This document shows positions 24,549 through 34,269 of a DNA stretch of 51,534 nt, one piece after another. The DNA comes from Bacteroidota bacterium (GTDB taxonomy: Bacteria; Bacteroidota; Bacteroidia; AKYH767-A; OLB10), in the NCBI GenBank assembly GCA_947453935.1, contig CANGJU010000007.1, forward strand, positions 1 through 51,534, read 5' to 3'. Position numbers and translations under genes: made by a program. The notes under the pieces are model-generated. The model was not told the origin of the DNA and did not search any database. It saw only the letters and a program-made list of their open reading frames with translations. Numbering within the stretch: position 1 is the first letter of the stretch; each line of letters starts with the position of its first letter.

Positions 24549-27500
24549 ACTGTTACTATCTAAATTACTTTTCATTCTTCTAATTTTATTTTCTTGTATT
24601 CAACTTAACGCACAATCAGTCAAAGTGAGCGGTGTGGTTTTATCAATGGATGATAAACAGCCTTTGCCGTTTACAGTTATCAATGTAAAAGGGACTACCA
24701 TTTCAACCGCTGCGAATGAAAATGGTAAATTTGAGATCACCGTTCCTCATACTAACGATACATTAATTTTTGTAATGGTTTCCATGCTTCGCGAAGTTGT
24801 TCCGGTGAATGGTAAATCGAATCTTGTCGTTTACCTGAAAAAGGATAAGGTCGAATTAAAGGAAGTAGTTGTAACGGCCCTTGGAATTAAAAAGGAAAAG
24901 AAGGCCCTCGGTTATGCAGTTCAGGAAGTAAAGGGCGAGGACCTGCAAACAGCAAAAGATGCGAGTGTGATTAATCAGTTGTCAGGAAAGGTGGCAGGGT
25001 TAAATATTACTTCTACTACTGGCGGACCAGGTTCTTCGAGTAGAATTGTGTTACGTGGTGTTACTTCTTTGTCGGGTTCTAATCAGGCGTTGATTGTTAT
25101 AGATGGTGTTCCAATTGAAAATAATACCAACAATACCACTACGCAATGGGGTGGAAGAGATTACGGAAATGGTATCAGTGACATTAATCCCGATGATATT
25201 GAATCGGTGAATGTATTAAAAGGTCCGAATGCCGCTGCTCTCTATGGTTCACTCGCTGCGAATGGAGTGATCGTTATTACTACAAAGAAAGGAACTAAGG
25301 CTAACGGTATCGGAGTAACGTATAATTCATCTACGAGCTTAGAGCTTCCGTACGTTCATATTAAGTTTCAGGATGTGTATGGCGCAGGTCGTAATGGAAA
25401 GTTTGAAGGGCCTTGGTTATTACAAGATGGAATCTATACTTACAACACAGCCAGCGCATCTGCGTTTGGTAGCTGGGGACCAAAAATGCAAGGACAAACT
25501 ATTAAAGACTGGGACGGACAGGTTCGAAGTTTTTCTCCGCAGGCAGATAACTACAGCTCCTTTTTTCAAACTGGAATCACAGCAGTAAACAATGTTTCTT
25601 TAAGCGGTGGTTCTGATAAAATGACGTATCGTTTGTCGGCTGGTAATTTTAATACGAAGGATATTGTGCCAGGAACAACACTGAACAGAACTAATCTAAC
25701 GGCACGTACAGCCGCTATGATAAGTGATCGTATTAGTTTGGATGTAGGAATCACCTACAGCAATCAGGTGGCTAAAAATCGTTTAGGCTTAGCGAATAGT
25801 TTTAGTGCGCCTCGTAACTATGTGATGATGCCTCGTAACATCAGCGCGGAATCATTAGAGAATCATCAAATGGATGCTGCAGGTCACGAGCAAACATGGT
25901 ACACCAACTGGAATTGGATGAACAATCCGTATTGGTCTATCAATTACGATTTGAATGAAGATACCCGCGATCGATTATTGGGAATTGCCTCTGTGAATTA
26001 TAAGATTCAGGATAATTTCAATTTGATGGTGCGTACAAATGCCGACATTAATTTATTTCAGAACAATGATCGCGAAGGATACAATAGTATTTCTAATTCA
26101 TCGGGTTCTTATTCAAAAGGCTGGTCGAATGAAAAGCAATATCAAAGTGATTTCTTGTTGAGTTATTCAGATAGTATTAATTCTGATATATCTTATTCTG
26201 CCAATGTAGGAGGAAGTACATTACAAAAGGAAAGCAATTCGTTTTCTTCTCGCACTGATGGTGGATTAGCTATTCCGTATTTCTATTCGATTGAGAACAG
26301 TGTTAATCGTCCAACGGTTTCAAATTTCATATCAAAGCGTCGTACGAATGGTTTGTATGCATTCGGACAAGTATCCTATAAAGAGTTTTTATATGTAGAT
26401 GTAACAGCTCGTAACGATTGGAGTTCTACCTTGCCTAAAGATGCTCGTTCGTATTTCTATCCATCAGTAAGTACAGGATTTGTTTTTTCGGAGTTAATGA
26501 AGAATGATAAATCGAAATTCACCTTTGGTAAAGTACGTTTGTCGTGGGCGAAGGTTGGAAGAGATACGGATCCATATCGTGCAACATTCAGCTATCCAAC
26601 TGCTGGTTCTTTTAATGGTGCTACCATGTACCAATTAGATCCGACATTACCCTTGTTAAATTTGAAACCTGAAATCACATCCAACATAGAGGCAGGAACC
26701 GAGTTGTATTTTTATAATCGTAGATTAGGTGTTGATTTTACCTATTACCGCTCTGATACAAAAAATCAGATTCTACCGGCTAGCGTATCCGCTACTTCAG
26801 GATTTGTAAATGCTATCATCAATAGCGGAGAGATTTTAAACAAGGGAATTGAATTGCAGATTAAAACTATTCCAATTGAGAAGACAAATTTCAAATGGAA
26901 TTTAGATATCAATTTAGCGCATAACAGAAACAAGGTTGTTTCATTAACAGAAGGATTAGAAGCCTATCAGTTATTTTACCAATGGAATTTAACCATTGAA
27001 GCTCGTCCCGGTCATGAGTATGGAGATATTGTAGGTTATGGAATCAAGCGCGATGCAAATGGAAATAAATTAGTCGATGAGCATGGAATGTACATTCGTG
27101 ATGATAAACCCAAAGTGCTTGGAAACTATAATCCGAAAATGACAGGTGGTATTTACAATAACTTCATGTATAAAAATTTCTCATTAGGTGTATTGGTAGA
27201 TTATCGCATCGGTGGACAAATGTTTAGTGGAACAAATATGTATGCGAGTGGATATTCAGGTAATCTCGCAAGTACATTAGAAGGTCGTGATGCATGGTAT
27301 GCAAGTGAAGCGGCACGATTAGCTGCGGGAGTATCGCCTGAAAATTGGGTAGCAACTGGCGGTTATCTTGCAGATGGTGTAACAGCAGATGGGACTCAAA
27401 ATACAGTATATGTAAATCCTGAATTGTACTGGGGACAATTTTCCGACTGGACGAATGAAATACATGAACAATTTATTTATGATGCAAGCTTTGTAAAGCT

Positions 27501-27726
27501 TCGTGAATTCACGTTCAACTATCGATTTAATAAATCTGTTACTGATAAACTACACATGAAAGGATTAAGCATTGCTTTAACTGGTCGTAATTTATGGTTG
27601 ATTTATAGCGGTGCTCCGAATATAGATCCGGAATCGTCCTATACTAACGGTAACGGACAAGGGTACGAGATCTACTCATGGCCTACAAGAAGAAGTGTTG
27701 GTTTTAACATTAAAGTGACGCTGTAA
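24535..27726 (+). CDS. SusC/RagA family TonB-linked outer membrane protein
   Basis: The precursor has 1063 aa with a signal peptide to about residue 27. A carboxypeptidase-regulatory-like domain is at about 28-105. The SusC linker L-K-E-V-V-V-T-A-L-G-I-K-K-E-K-K-A-L-G-Y is near residue 111, the plug (G-K-V-A-G-L-N-I-T) is at about 135-245, and a large 22-strand barrel ends R-R-S-V-G-F-N-I-K-V-T-L. SusC proteins import glycans or peptides captured by SusD. It overlaps the thioredoxin gene by 14 bases and precedes susD by one base, so it is part of a tightly coupled operon. The ligand is not readable, but the PNGase F-like neighbour points to glycoprotein-derived material. Confidence 0.95.
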   Translation: MKRNKLLLSKLLFILLILFSCIQLNAQSVKVSGVVLSMDDKQPLPFTVINVKGTTISTAANENGKFEITVPHTNDTLIFVMVSMLREVVPVNGKSNLVVYLKKDKVELKEVVVTALGIKKEKKALGYAVQEVKGEDLQTAKDASVINQLSGKVAGLNITSTTGGPGSSSRIVLRGVTSLSGSNQALIVIDGVPIENNTNNTTTQWGGRDYGNGISDINPDDIESVNVLKGPNAAALYGSLAANGVIVITTKKGTKANGIGVTYNSSTSLELPYVHIKFQDVYGAGRNGKFEGPWLLQDGIYTYNTASASAFGSWGPKMQGQTIKDWDGQVRSFSPQADNYSSFFQTGITAVNNVSLSGGSDKMTYRLSAGNFNTKDIVPGTTLNRTNLTARTAAMISDRISLDVGITYSNQVAKNRLGLANSFSAPRNYVMMPRNISAESLENHQMDAAGHEQTWYTNWNWMNNPYWSINYDLNEDTRDRLLGIASVNYKIQDNFNLMVRTNADINLFQNNDREGYNSISNSSGSYSKGWSNEKQYQSDFLLSYSDSINSDISYSANVGGSTLQKESNSFSSRTDGGLAIPYFYSIENSVNRPTVSNFISKRRTNGLYAFGQVSYKEFLYVDVTARNDWSSTLPKDARSYFYPSVSTGFVFSELMKNDKSKFTFGKVRLSWAKVGRDTDPYRATFSYPTAGSFNGATMYQLDPTLPLLNLKPEITSNIEAGTELYFYNRRLGVDFTYYRSDTKNQILPASVSATSGFVNAIINSGEILNKGIELQIKTIPIEKTNFKWNLDINLAHNRNKVVSLTEGLEAYQLFYQWNLTIEARPGHEYGDIVGYGIKRDANGNKLVDEHGMYIRDDKPKVLGNYNPKMTGGIYNNFMYKNFSLGVLVDYRIGGQMFSGTNMYASGYSGNLASTLEGRDAWYASEAARLAAGVSPENWVATGGYLADGVTADGTQNTVYVNPELYWGQFSDWTNEIHEQFIYDASFVKLREFTFNYRFNKSVTDKLHMKGLSIALTGRNLWLIYSGAPNIDPESSYTNGNGQGYEIYSWPTRRSVGFNIKVTL

Positions 27727-27727
27727 G

Positions 27728-29215
27728 ATGAAGAATAAATTTACTAAACGAATAGTTGCTTGCCTGTTTTTAATGTTGCTTGTTGTTCCATTCTCTTGCA
27801 AGGAATCGATGGATGAATTAAATGTTAATCCGAATTCACCAACCAATACCAACCCTGATTACTTATTTACATTCTCTGTGGTAAAAGGAATGGGTAGTTA
27901 TATCACCAACGCCAATTTTAACTATTGGACAGTTATGAATTGGGATATGTACTTTGCTACATTGGGCGGAGTAGATGCAGGAAAGGAATATGATAGCAAC
28001 GATGGGAAAGATGCTTGGTGGAATGAAGTCTATGCACAAGGATTGATGAATGCTCGTGAAGTACAAAACCTGACTAACGGAGATGCCTATCTGATTAATA
28101 AAAATGCAATTGCTAAAATTTGGGAGTGCTATTTATTTTCACAACTTACCGATGCCTTTGGTGATATTCCGTATTCTCAGGCTTTAAATGGAAAAAACTT
28201 GAATCTATCTCCAGCTTACGATCGTCAGTCAACGATTTATACTTCTTTACTCAGTGAATTAAAAAATGCTTCGGCTGCATTAGATGTTTCCAAACCAACG
28301 TTTGCTGGTAATAGTGATCCAATCTTCAAAGGTTCTGTTATAAAGTGGAAGCAGTTTGCGAATTCTCTGCGTTTACGTTTAGCGATGCGTATATCTAACG
28401 TAGTACCTGCTCAAACGCAGCAAGTTTTAACTGAATTAGTAAATCAACCATTATTGCTTACGAATTCCGATAATGCTTACTTCCCTTACAATGGAGAAAT
28501 CAGAAATCCTTTGTTTGATTTAATCAATAGTGGACAAAGCGGAGGCAGAACATATCCAAGTAAATATTTAATCGACCTTTTAAAAAATACGAATGATCCA
28601 CGCATCAGTGTATTTGCACAATACACTACTGAGTCGTTGATTATTGGATTTCCTGATTATGAGGGTGTGCCGAATTTAGTTCCTTCTGGTTCTTCTATTT
28701 GGAATAATTATAATAGTGATGCAAGCGATGTTTCAAAAATTGGCACCTGGTTTTTACGTCAGGATGCACCCGGAGTGATTATGTCGGCAGCAGAGGTGAA
28801 CTTTTTATTAGCAGAAGCAGCTCTTAATGGATGGTGGTCTTTGAATAGTGCGCAGCAGTACTATTTTGAAGGCATTAGTTTAAGTATGAATTCGTATCCG
28901 AATAGTTCAATTACAAGTACTCAAATTGCGAATTATTTAAGTGTATGCTTTCCTGTAACACTCGAGAGGATTATTACGCAGAAGTTTGTTTCATATGCTT
29001 TTCAGAATGGATTAGAGAGCTATTCCGAGTTTCGCCGCACAGGCTATCCTGTTTTAACAGATTACTCCAATAATTCAATCAATTTAGTTAATTTTCCAAA
29101 CCGTTTGACTTATCCCGCAAAGGAGGCGAGCTTAAATGGTAACAATTACAACCAAGCAATAATCCAACAAGGTCCTGATGTACCAGCAACGAAAGTCTGG
29201 TGGGATGTAAACTAA
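27728..29215 (+). CDS. SusD/RagB family surface lipoprotein
   Basis: The precursor has 495 aa with lipobox V-P-F-S-C (Cys about residue 24). The SusD-like start M-D-E-L-N-V-N-P-N-S-P-T is followed by helical TPR-like elements. It has the features of the SusD-like_2 subgroup (shorter loops, I-W-E-C-Y-L-F-S-Q-L-T-D-A-F-G-D-I-P-Y near residue 140). It forms the lid of the SusC transporter and binds the incoming ligand at the cell surface. Spacing to susC is one base and to the LamG gene five bases. Confidence 0.92.
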   Translation: MKNKFTKRIVACLFLMLLVVPFSCKESMDELNVNPNSPTNTNPDYLFTFSVVKGMGSYITNANFNYWTVMNWDMYFATLGGVDAGKEYDSNDGKDAWWNEVYAQGLMNAREVQNLTNGDAYLINKNAIAKIWECYLFSQLTDAFGDIPYSQALNGKNLNLSPAYDRQSTIYTSLLSELKNASAALDVSKPTFAGNSDPIFKGSVIKWKQFANSLRLRLAMRISNVVPAQTQQVLTELVNQPLLLTNSDNAYFPYNGEIRNPLFDLINSGQSGGRTYPSKYLIDLLKNTNDPRISVFAQYTTESLIIGFPDYEGVPNLVPSGSSIWNNYNSDASDVSKIGTWFLRQDAPGVIMSAAEVNFLLAEAALNGWWSLNSAQQYYFEGISLSMNSYPNSSITSTQIANYLSVCFPVTLERIITQKFVSYAFQNGLESYSEFRRTGYPVLTDYSNNSINLVNFPNRLTYPAKEASLNGNNYNQAIIQQGPDVPATKVWWDVN

Positions 29216-29220
29216 TATTT

Positions 29221-30708
29221 ATGAGATTTAATAAATTACTCTTCACAATTTTTACAGCATGCGCTATTGGAAATGTACAGGCGCAAACAACAGCAGGTAA
29301 TAGTTTTTACATTGACTATCCAACATGGAATGCAGGTACTAAGCCTCCTGTATATTTTAACTGCGGAACGAATAATATTTTAAATACGGGTAACGAACTA
29401 ACCATGGAAGTGTGGGTTCGTATGTATAACTCAACATGGAATCAGAAAATCATGGGTAAGGTAACGCCTTCCTTTGATAATGGATATTTGATGGCGGTGC
29501 AATTAGGTCAGAATTATTCTGAAATTTGGAATCCAGGTGTGAATACAATTCAAGCGGGATCATCTCCGATTGATTCTGCATGGGTGCATTTTGCTACAAC
29601 GTTTGGTTCCGGTGGACAAATGCTTTGTTACATCAATGGAGTTCAAGTTGGTGGATTACCGCTCACAGGCAATGCGATTGCATCAAGTACAAATCCGTTT
29701 GTAATTGGAATTGCTCCGTGGGACTTAACCAACTTTCAAAGCTTTGGAAGTATTGATGAAGTTCGTTTATGGAGTGTTGTTAGAACTCCCGATGAAATCA
29801 AATCGACCATGCATAAACACTTGCAAGGAAATGAAATTGGTTTAGTGGGGTATTGGGATTTTAATCAAACATCAGGTACAAGCTTACCTGACTTAACGGG
29901 TAACGGAAGTGATGGTACGTTGAATGCATCAGCAAATTATTATTCATGGCAACCTTCGTATGCAGCAGTTGGTAATGATGGAATGTATAACATGAATGAT
30001 GTAAACGGGGTTTGGTTTGGAAAAGATCCTACGCTTTATAATTACAGTACAACGACTAACGGCTTAAATATTATTGCATCAATCGAATCAAAGAAATTTG
30101 ATTACGCTGTTTACGGACATAATGATTCATCAGGTGTATCTACCAGCTATCTACCAGCTAATGCTCCGTTAGATTTTAAAAGAACATCGCGAGAGTGGTT
30201 ATTTAACAAAGGTGGAAATGTAAATGCTGATTTATATTTTAATTTAAGTTATGCTGCTAATGGTGGCGATTCATTAACGAAGAATTTGCCAGTTCAGAAT
30301 TATACATTATTAGTTCGTGATTCGATGAATCAAAACTATTCAGTTGCTGGTTCAGCAAGTTCATTATTAGCAAATGGAACTATTGTGAAATTTACTGGAG
30401 TGAATCTTCAAAATAAATATTATGCAATAGGAGTTGGAAGTTCTCCACTTACATCAGTTCAACAGTTGAATGCTGATAATAAAAATATATTATTACTTCC
30501 GAATCCGAATAATGGAAACTTCAACTTATACAATGTTGCAGATGCTTCAATTATGATATTCGATGCGAATAGAAAATTAGTAAAGTCATTTTATTCGGAT
30601 GATATTTCTATGAATGTTTCTACGAATGATTTAGCGAACGGACTTTATTTCGTTCAGATTATTCAATCAGGAAAAGTTTCATCAAAAAAATTAATGGTCA
30701 ATAAATAA
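29221..30708 (+). CDS. LamG-domain secreted protein with T9SS sorting domain
   Basis: The start at ATG 29221 gives 495 aa with a signal peptide ending Q-A-Q (residues 19-21); the longer frame from 29200 lacks a proper signal. A LamG/concanavalin-like jellyroll covers about residues 40-235 (E-V-W-V-R-M, F-G-S-I-D-E-V-R-L-W, G-Y-W-D-F-N). A middle beta-rich region follows, and the final ~80 residues form a type A T9SS C-terminal domain (L-P-N-P-N-N-G-N-F, L-A-N-G-L-Y-F-V, K-K-L-M-V-N-K). It is probably secreted by the Por system and attached to the surface, where it may bind glycans. It follows susD by five bases. Confidence 0.85.
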   Translation: MRFNKLLFTIFTACAIGNVQAQTTAGNSFYIDYPTWNAGTKPPVYFNCGTNNILNTGNELTMEVWVRMYNSTWNQKIMGKVTPSFDNGYLMAVQLGQNYSEIWNPGVNTIQAGSSPIDSAWVHFATTFGSGGQMLCYINGVQVGGLPLTGNAIASSTNPFVIGIAPWDLTNFQSFGSIDEVRLWSVVRTPDEIKSTMHKHLQGNEIGLVGYWDFNQTSGTSLPDLTGNGSDGTLNASANYYSWQPSYAAVGNDGMYNMNDVNGVWFGKDPTLYNYSTTTNGLNIIASIESKKFDYAVYGHNDSSGVSTSYLPANAPLDFKRTSREWLFNKGGNVNADLYFNLSYAANGGDSLTKNLPVQNYTLLVRDSMNQNYSVAGSASSLLANGTIVKFTGVNLQNKYYAIGVGSSPLTSVQQLNADNKNILLLPNPNNGNFNLYNVADASIMIFDANRKLVKSFYSDDISMNVSTNDLANGLYFVQIIQSGKVSSKKLMVNK

Positions 30709-30726
30709 AATACACCTTACCATACA

Positions 30727-33700
30727 ATGAAAAATCTATACACCAAACTATTGATTGTTGTCGCAATGCTGATAAGCACAACAACCTATGCACAATACCA
30801 TTTGAATCTCGATGGCACGAATGATTACGTGCGCGTTCCAACGTACGCATCACTGCAAGGCGCAACAGGAGTAACGGTAGAAGCATGGATTAATGCAACT
30901 GCATGGAAAACTCCAATTTACAAAGGCAGCGTAATCTGTACTGGGAATAATGTCGGTCAAAATAATGGTTTCGATTTACGTGCTGCAGAGAATGGAAAAG
31001 CAGAATTTAATTTAAGTATTGCGGGTAACTGGACAACAGCTACATCTGCACCCATCATGCAAACAGGTACCTGGTATCATGTTGCAGGTGTGTACTCTGG
31101 TGATTCCATCATGATTTACATTAATGGAGTTTTAAGAGGATTGACCATTGTGAGTGGAGGGATGGTTCCTTCAACTGGAAATTTATGTATTGGTGAGTCA
31201 CCAGGTTGGTTAGGTCGTTCGTTTAACGGACGTATCGATGAAGTTCGTTTTTGGAACTATGGAAGAACACAATCACAAATTACATCAACTATTTGTTCTT
31301 CTTTAACAGGAACAGAACCAGGTTTAGTTGGCTATTGGAAACTAGATGCAAACAACGGTACAACTACCGCGATTAATACAGTTGTAGGTGGTAACAACGG
31401 AATTTTAATCAATACAACTTTAGCATCTGTATGGCAAGGTGGCGATTACAATTGTACATTAAGTAGTCCTGATGTAGGTGTGAGTGCGATTGCAGGACCT
31501 GCATCAAATTTTAATTTGACCAATGCAGAACAAATTAGTTTGGTGGTGAGTAATTACTCTACTAATCCTATAACAGGTTTTCCTATCAGTTATAAAATCG
31601 GAAACAATCCTGCTGTAACTGAAACAATGAATGGAGTAGTTCCACCTTTCGGAACTTATACGTATACATTCTCTCAAACAGCCGATTTATCGGTTTATCA
31701 GAATTATAACGTAAAGGCCTATACGAGCTTAACGGGTGATGTGGTAACCACGAATGATACCATCAATAAAGTCATCAGTAACTTTGCTACTGGAACAAAT
31801 TTCGGAGTGAATTTCGATGGATTAGATGATAAGATTATTATCAATAATGCACCGCAATTAAATCCAACCAATGCAATTACAGTTGAAACATGGATTAATG
31901 CATCAGCATGGAAGAATAGTATCTCCGATGGATCAATTATCGCAAAAGATATTAATGCTCCCAACAGAGGTTATATTTTACGTTGTGGAAATAATGGAAG
32001 TATTGAATTTATGATTTCTGATGGTGGAACATGGAAGTCCGCTTCATCACCATCTATCCTTTTAACGAATCGCTGGTATCACATTGCAGGGGTTTATGAC
32101 GGAACAAATGTGATGTTATATGTGAATGGAGAAAAGGTTGCTTATACACCTGCGTTTTCATTTTCGCCTTCTCCAACAAACTTGTATATCGGGGAGAGTC
32201 CTACCTACAGTGGAAGAACGTTCGCTGGAACCATTGACGAAGTTCGTATCTGGAATATTGCAAGATCAGCAACGGATATTCAATCAAACATGACTACTTC
32301 ATTCACAGGTAATGAACCAGGACTTGTTGCATATTATAAATTAGATGAGGGTTTAGGCAACGCCGTTATTAATGATCAGACAGCTAATGCTAATTCAGGA
32401 ACGCTTACCAATTTTGTTTTATCAAACGCTTGGGTAAGTGGTTACGAATTGATGCAAAACGATGTGACTGTTTTAGGTCTTGATGCTCCAAATAATTTAA
32501 CAGCCTTTGCAGGTGCTTCGCGTATTAAAGTGAAAGTAAAGAATACAGGATTTAATTCTGTTTCAAATATTCCTGTTTCATATCGTGTGAACAACGGTAA
32601 TACTGTTAACGATACAATTTATACAACGCTACAGCCTAATCAAGTTTATACAGCATTGTTTAATAAAGTCGAAGATATGTCGGCTTTAACAACTTCGACT
32701 ATTTCAGCTCGTGCGCAATTAGCGAATGATAATGACTTTAGAAATGATTCATCCTTCATCTCTTTAACAAAGCCAGGAACCAACAATACAATCATTGCAT
32801 TTAATAATGTGCAACATGATTTTGCTGCTAACGGACAAACACGTTTTGCAGATGTAATCTTCCCTGAGGGTCCTGAACAATGGAGTCAGATTATTATGCA
32901 TGTTTCTGTTGCTTGTCCTACAACAGGCTGCGACCCTTGGGATCAGGCTGGTAAAGTATCAATCTTTAAAAACGGACAAGAATATGAATTAGGTCGTTTT
33001 ATTACTCCTTACGGAATGGGTTGTGGTCCTTGGGATATTGATGTAACAGATTTTAAAACGTTATTGGTAGGTAAGCAAAAATTGCAATCGTTCATTCAAG
33101 TATGGGGTGCGTCAGGCTGGTTATTAAAAGTTACCTTTGAATTTATTGCAGGAAATAATCCTTATCCGTTCCAGAAAATTACTCCACTTTGGAATACCGA
33201 TTATCATATTTATGGTGACCCGACGATTCCATACACATTACCTAATTTCAATATTCCTTTTGAAGCAAAAACAAAAACATCAAATTTAAGAATGACGATT
33301 ACTGGTCATGGGCAAGGAAATACGAGCAATGCAGCGGAATTCTATAATGCAACACATAGCGTGAAAATAAATGGAACTACGGCATTCAGTCACAATGTTT
33401 GGAAGAATAACTGCGGACAAAATTCATGTGCTAATCAAAGTGGAACATGGACGCTTTCTAGAGCAGGCTGGTGCCCTGGGCAAGGAGTAACACCAATTGA
33501 GAACAATCTAACGGGTAGCATTACCCCAGGATCAACTTCTTCAATCGGATATACACTTCAAACATATACCAATGCCTTAAATACTGGATACAATGGAGGA
33601 AGTCATACAGAACCTTATTTCCGTATTCATGCTTACGTAGTTGAGAGCAGTGATTCTGCACAAAACTTTTCTGATTACATCAATGCTACAGCAACAAGAA

Positions 33701-34269
33701 TTACAGCGCCGACATTTGCTCCTCAGTTATCTGCTAATGAAGTAGTGAAAGTGATGATAAAAAATTCGGGATCTATCGATTTAATACAACCAGAAGTAAG
33801 TTGTTTTGTAAATGGTAATTTGATTGTAACTGATATTATCAACACAACCATTTTAGCAGGCGATAGTTTAGAATATACATTTAGTCAGACAGCGGATATG
33901 TCGCTTGTAAATGATTATACCATTCACGCACTAGTAACTAAAACAGGAGATGCCAATGCTGCGGATGATATTGCAACAAAACGAATTTTCCAGATTACTG
34001 GTATTGATGAAATGAACAAGTCGATTAATATTTCTGTCATTCCAAATCCGAATAATGGTTCATTTACCTTGAAAGTAGATGATGCAATCGGTAAGGTAAT
34101 TGTAACGGTGGTGGATATCCATGGTAAAGAAGTTTATTCGTCTTCTGAAACAAATACATCTGCAGTATATCAAACACAAATCAATTTGAGCAATGTAGCA
34201 AAGCAAATGTACTTTGTGAAAGTGAAAACTGATAAAGGAATTACTATTCAAAAAGTAAGTGTTCAATAA
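30727..34269 (+). CDS. LamG-LamG-PNGase F-like protein with T9SS sorting domain
   Basis: The precursor has 1180 aa with a signal peptide to about residue 22. LamG domains are at about 25-225 and 355-560 (both with I-D-E-V-R-(F/I)-W-N), each followed by a CARDB-like beta domain. A region resembling peptide-N4-(N-acetyl-glucosaminyl)asparagine amidase F spans about 690-985, and a T9SS type A domain about 1095-1180. Against Flavobacterium PNGase F by eye, C-P-x-x-x-C-D-x-W-D739 matches the Cys51-Cys56/Asp60 block, R-A-G-W-C-P-G matches near its C-terminus and E871 aligns with Glu206. The Glu118 position appears to be Q791. PNGase F removes N-glycans from glycoproteins; activity here is uncertain. 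It is probably surface-displayed, in the SusCD operon. Confidence 0.82.
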   Translation: MKNLYTKLLIVVAMLISTTTYAQYHLNLDGTNDYVRVPTYASLQGATGVTVEAWINATAWKTPIYKGSVICTGNNVGQNNGFDLRAAENGKAEFNLSIAGNWTTATSAPIMQTGTWYHVAGVYSGDSIMIYINGVLRGLTIVSGGMVPSTGNLCIGESPGWLGRSFNGRIDEVRFWNYGRTQSQITSTICSSLTGTEPGLVGYWKLDANNGTTTAINTVVGGNNGILINTTLASVWQGGDYNCTLSSPDVGVSAIAGPASNFNLTNAEQISLVVSNYSTNPITGFPISYKIGNNPAVTETMNGVVPPFGTYTYTFSQTADLSVYQNYNVKAYTSLTGDVVTTNDTINKVISNFATGTNFGVNFDGLDDKIIINNAPQLNPTNAITVETWINASAWKNSISDGSIIAKDINAPNRGYILRCGNNGSIEFMISDGGTWKSASSPSILLTNRWYHIAGVYDGTNVMLYVNGEKVAYTPAFSFSPSPTNLYIGESPTYSGRTFAGTIDEVRIWNIARSATDIQSNMTTSFTGNEPGLVAYYKLDEGLGNAVINDQTANANSGTLTNFVLSNAWVSGYELMQNDVTVLGLDAPNNLTAFAGASRIKVKVKNTGFNSVSNIPVSYRVNNGNTVNDTIYTTLQPNQVYTALFNKVEDMSALTTSTISARAQLANDNDFRNDSSFISLTKPGTNNTIIAFNNVQHDFAANGQTRFADVIFPEGPEQWSQIIMHVSVACPTTGCDPWDQAGKVSIFKNGQEYELGRFITPYGMGCGPWDIDVTDFKTLLVGKQKLQSFIQVWGASGWLLKVTFEFIAGNNPYPFQKITPLWNTDYHIYGDPTIPYTLPNFNIPFEAKTKTSNLRMTITGHGQGNTSNAAEFYNATHSVKINGTTAFSHNVWKNNCGQNSCANQSGTWTLSRAGWCPGQGVTPIENNLTGSITPGSTSSIGYTLQTYTNALNTGYNGGSHTEPYFRIHAYVVESSDSAQNFSDYINATATRITAPTFAPQLSANEVVKVMIKNSGSIDLIQPEVSCFVNGNLIVTDIINTTILAGDSLEYTFSQTADMSLVNDYTIHALVTKTGDANAADDIATKRIFQITGIDEMNKSINISVIPNPNNGSFTLKVDDAIGKVIVTVVDIHGKEVYSSSETNTSAVYQTQINLSNVAKQMYFVKVKTDKGITIQKVSVQ

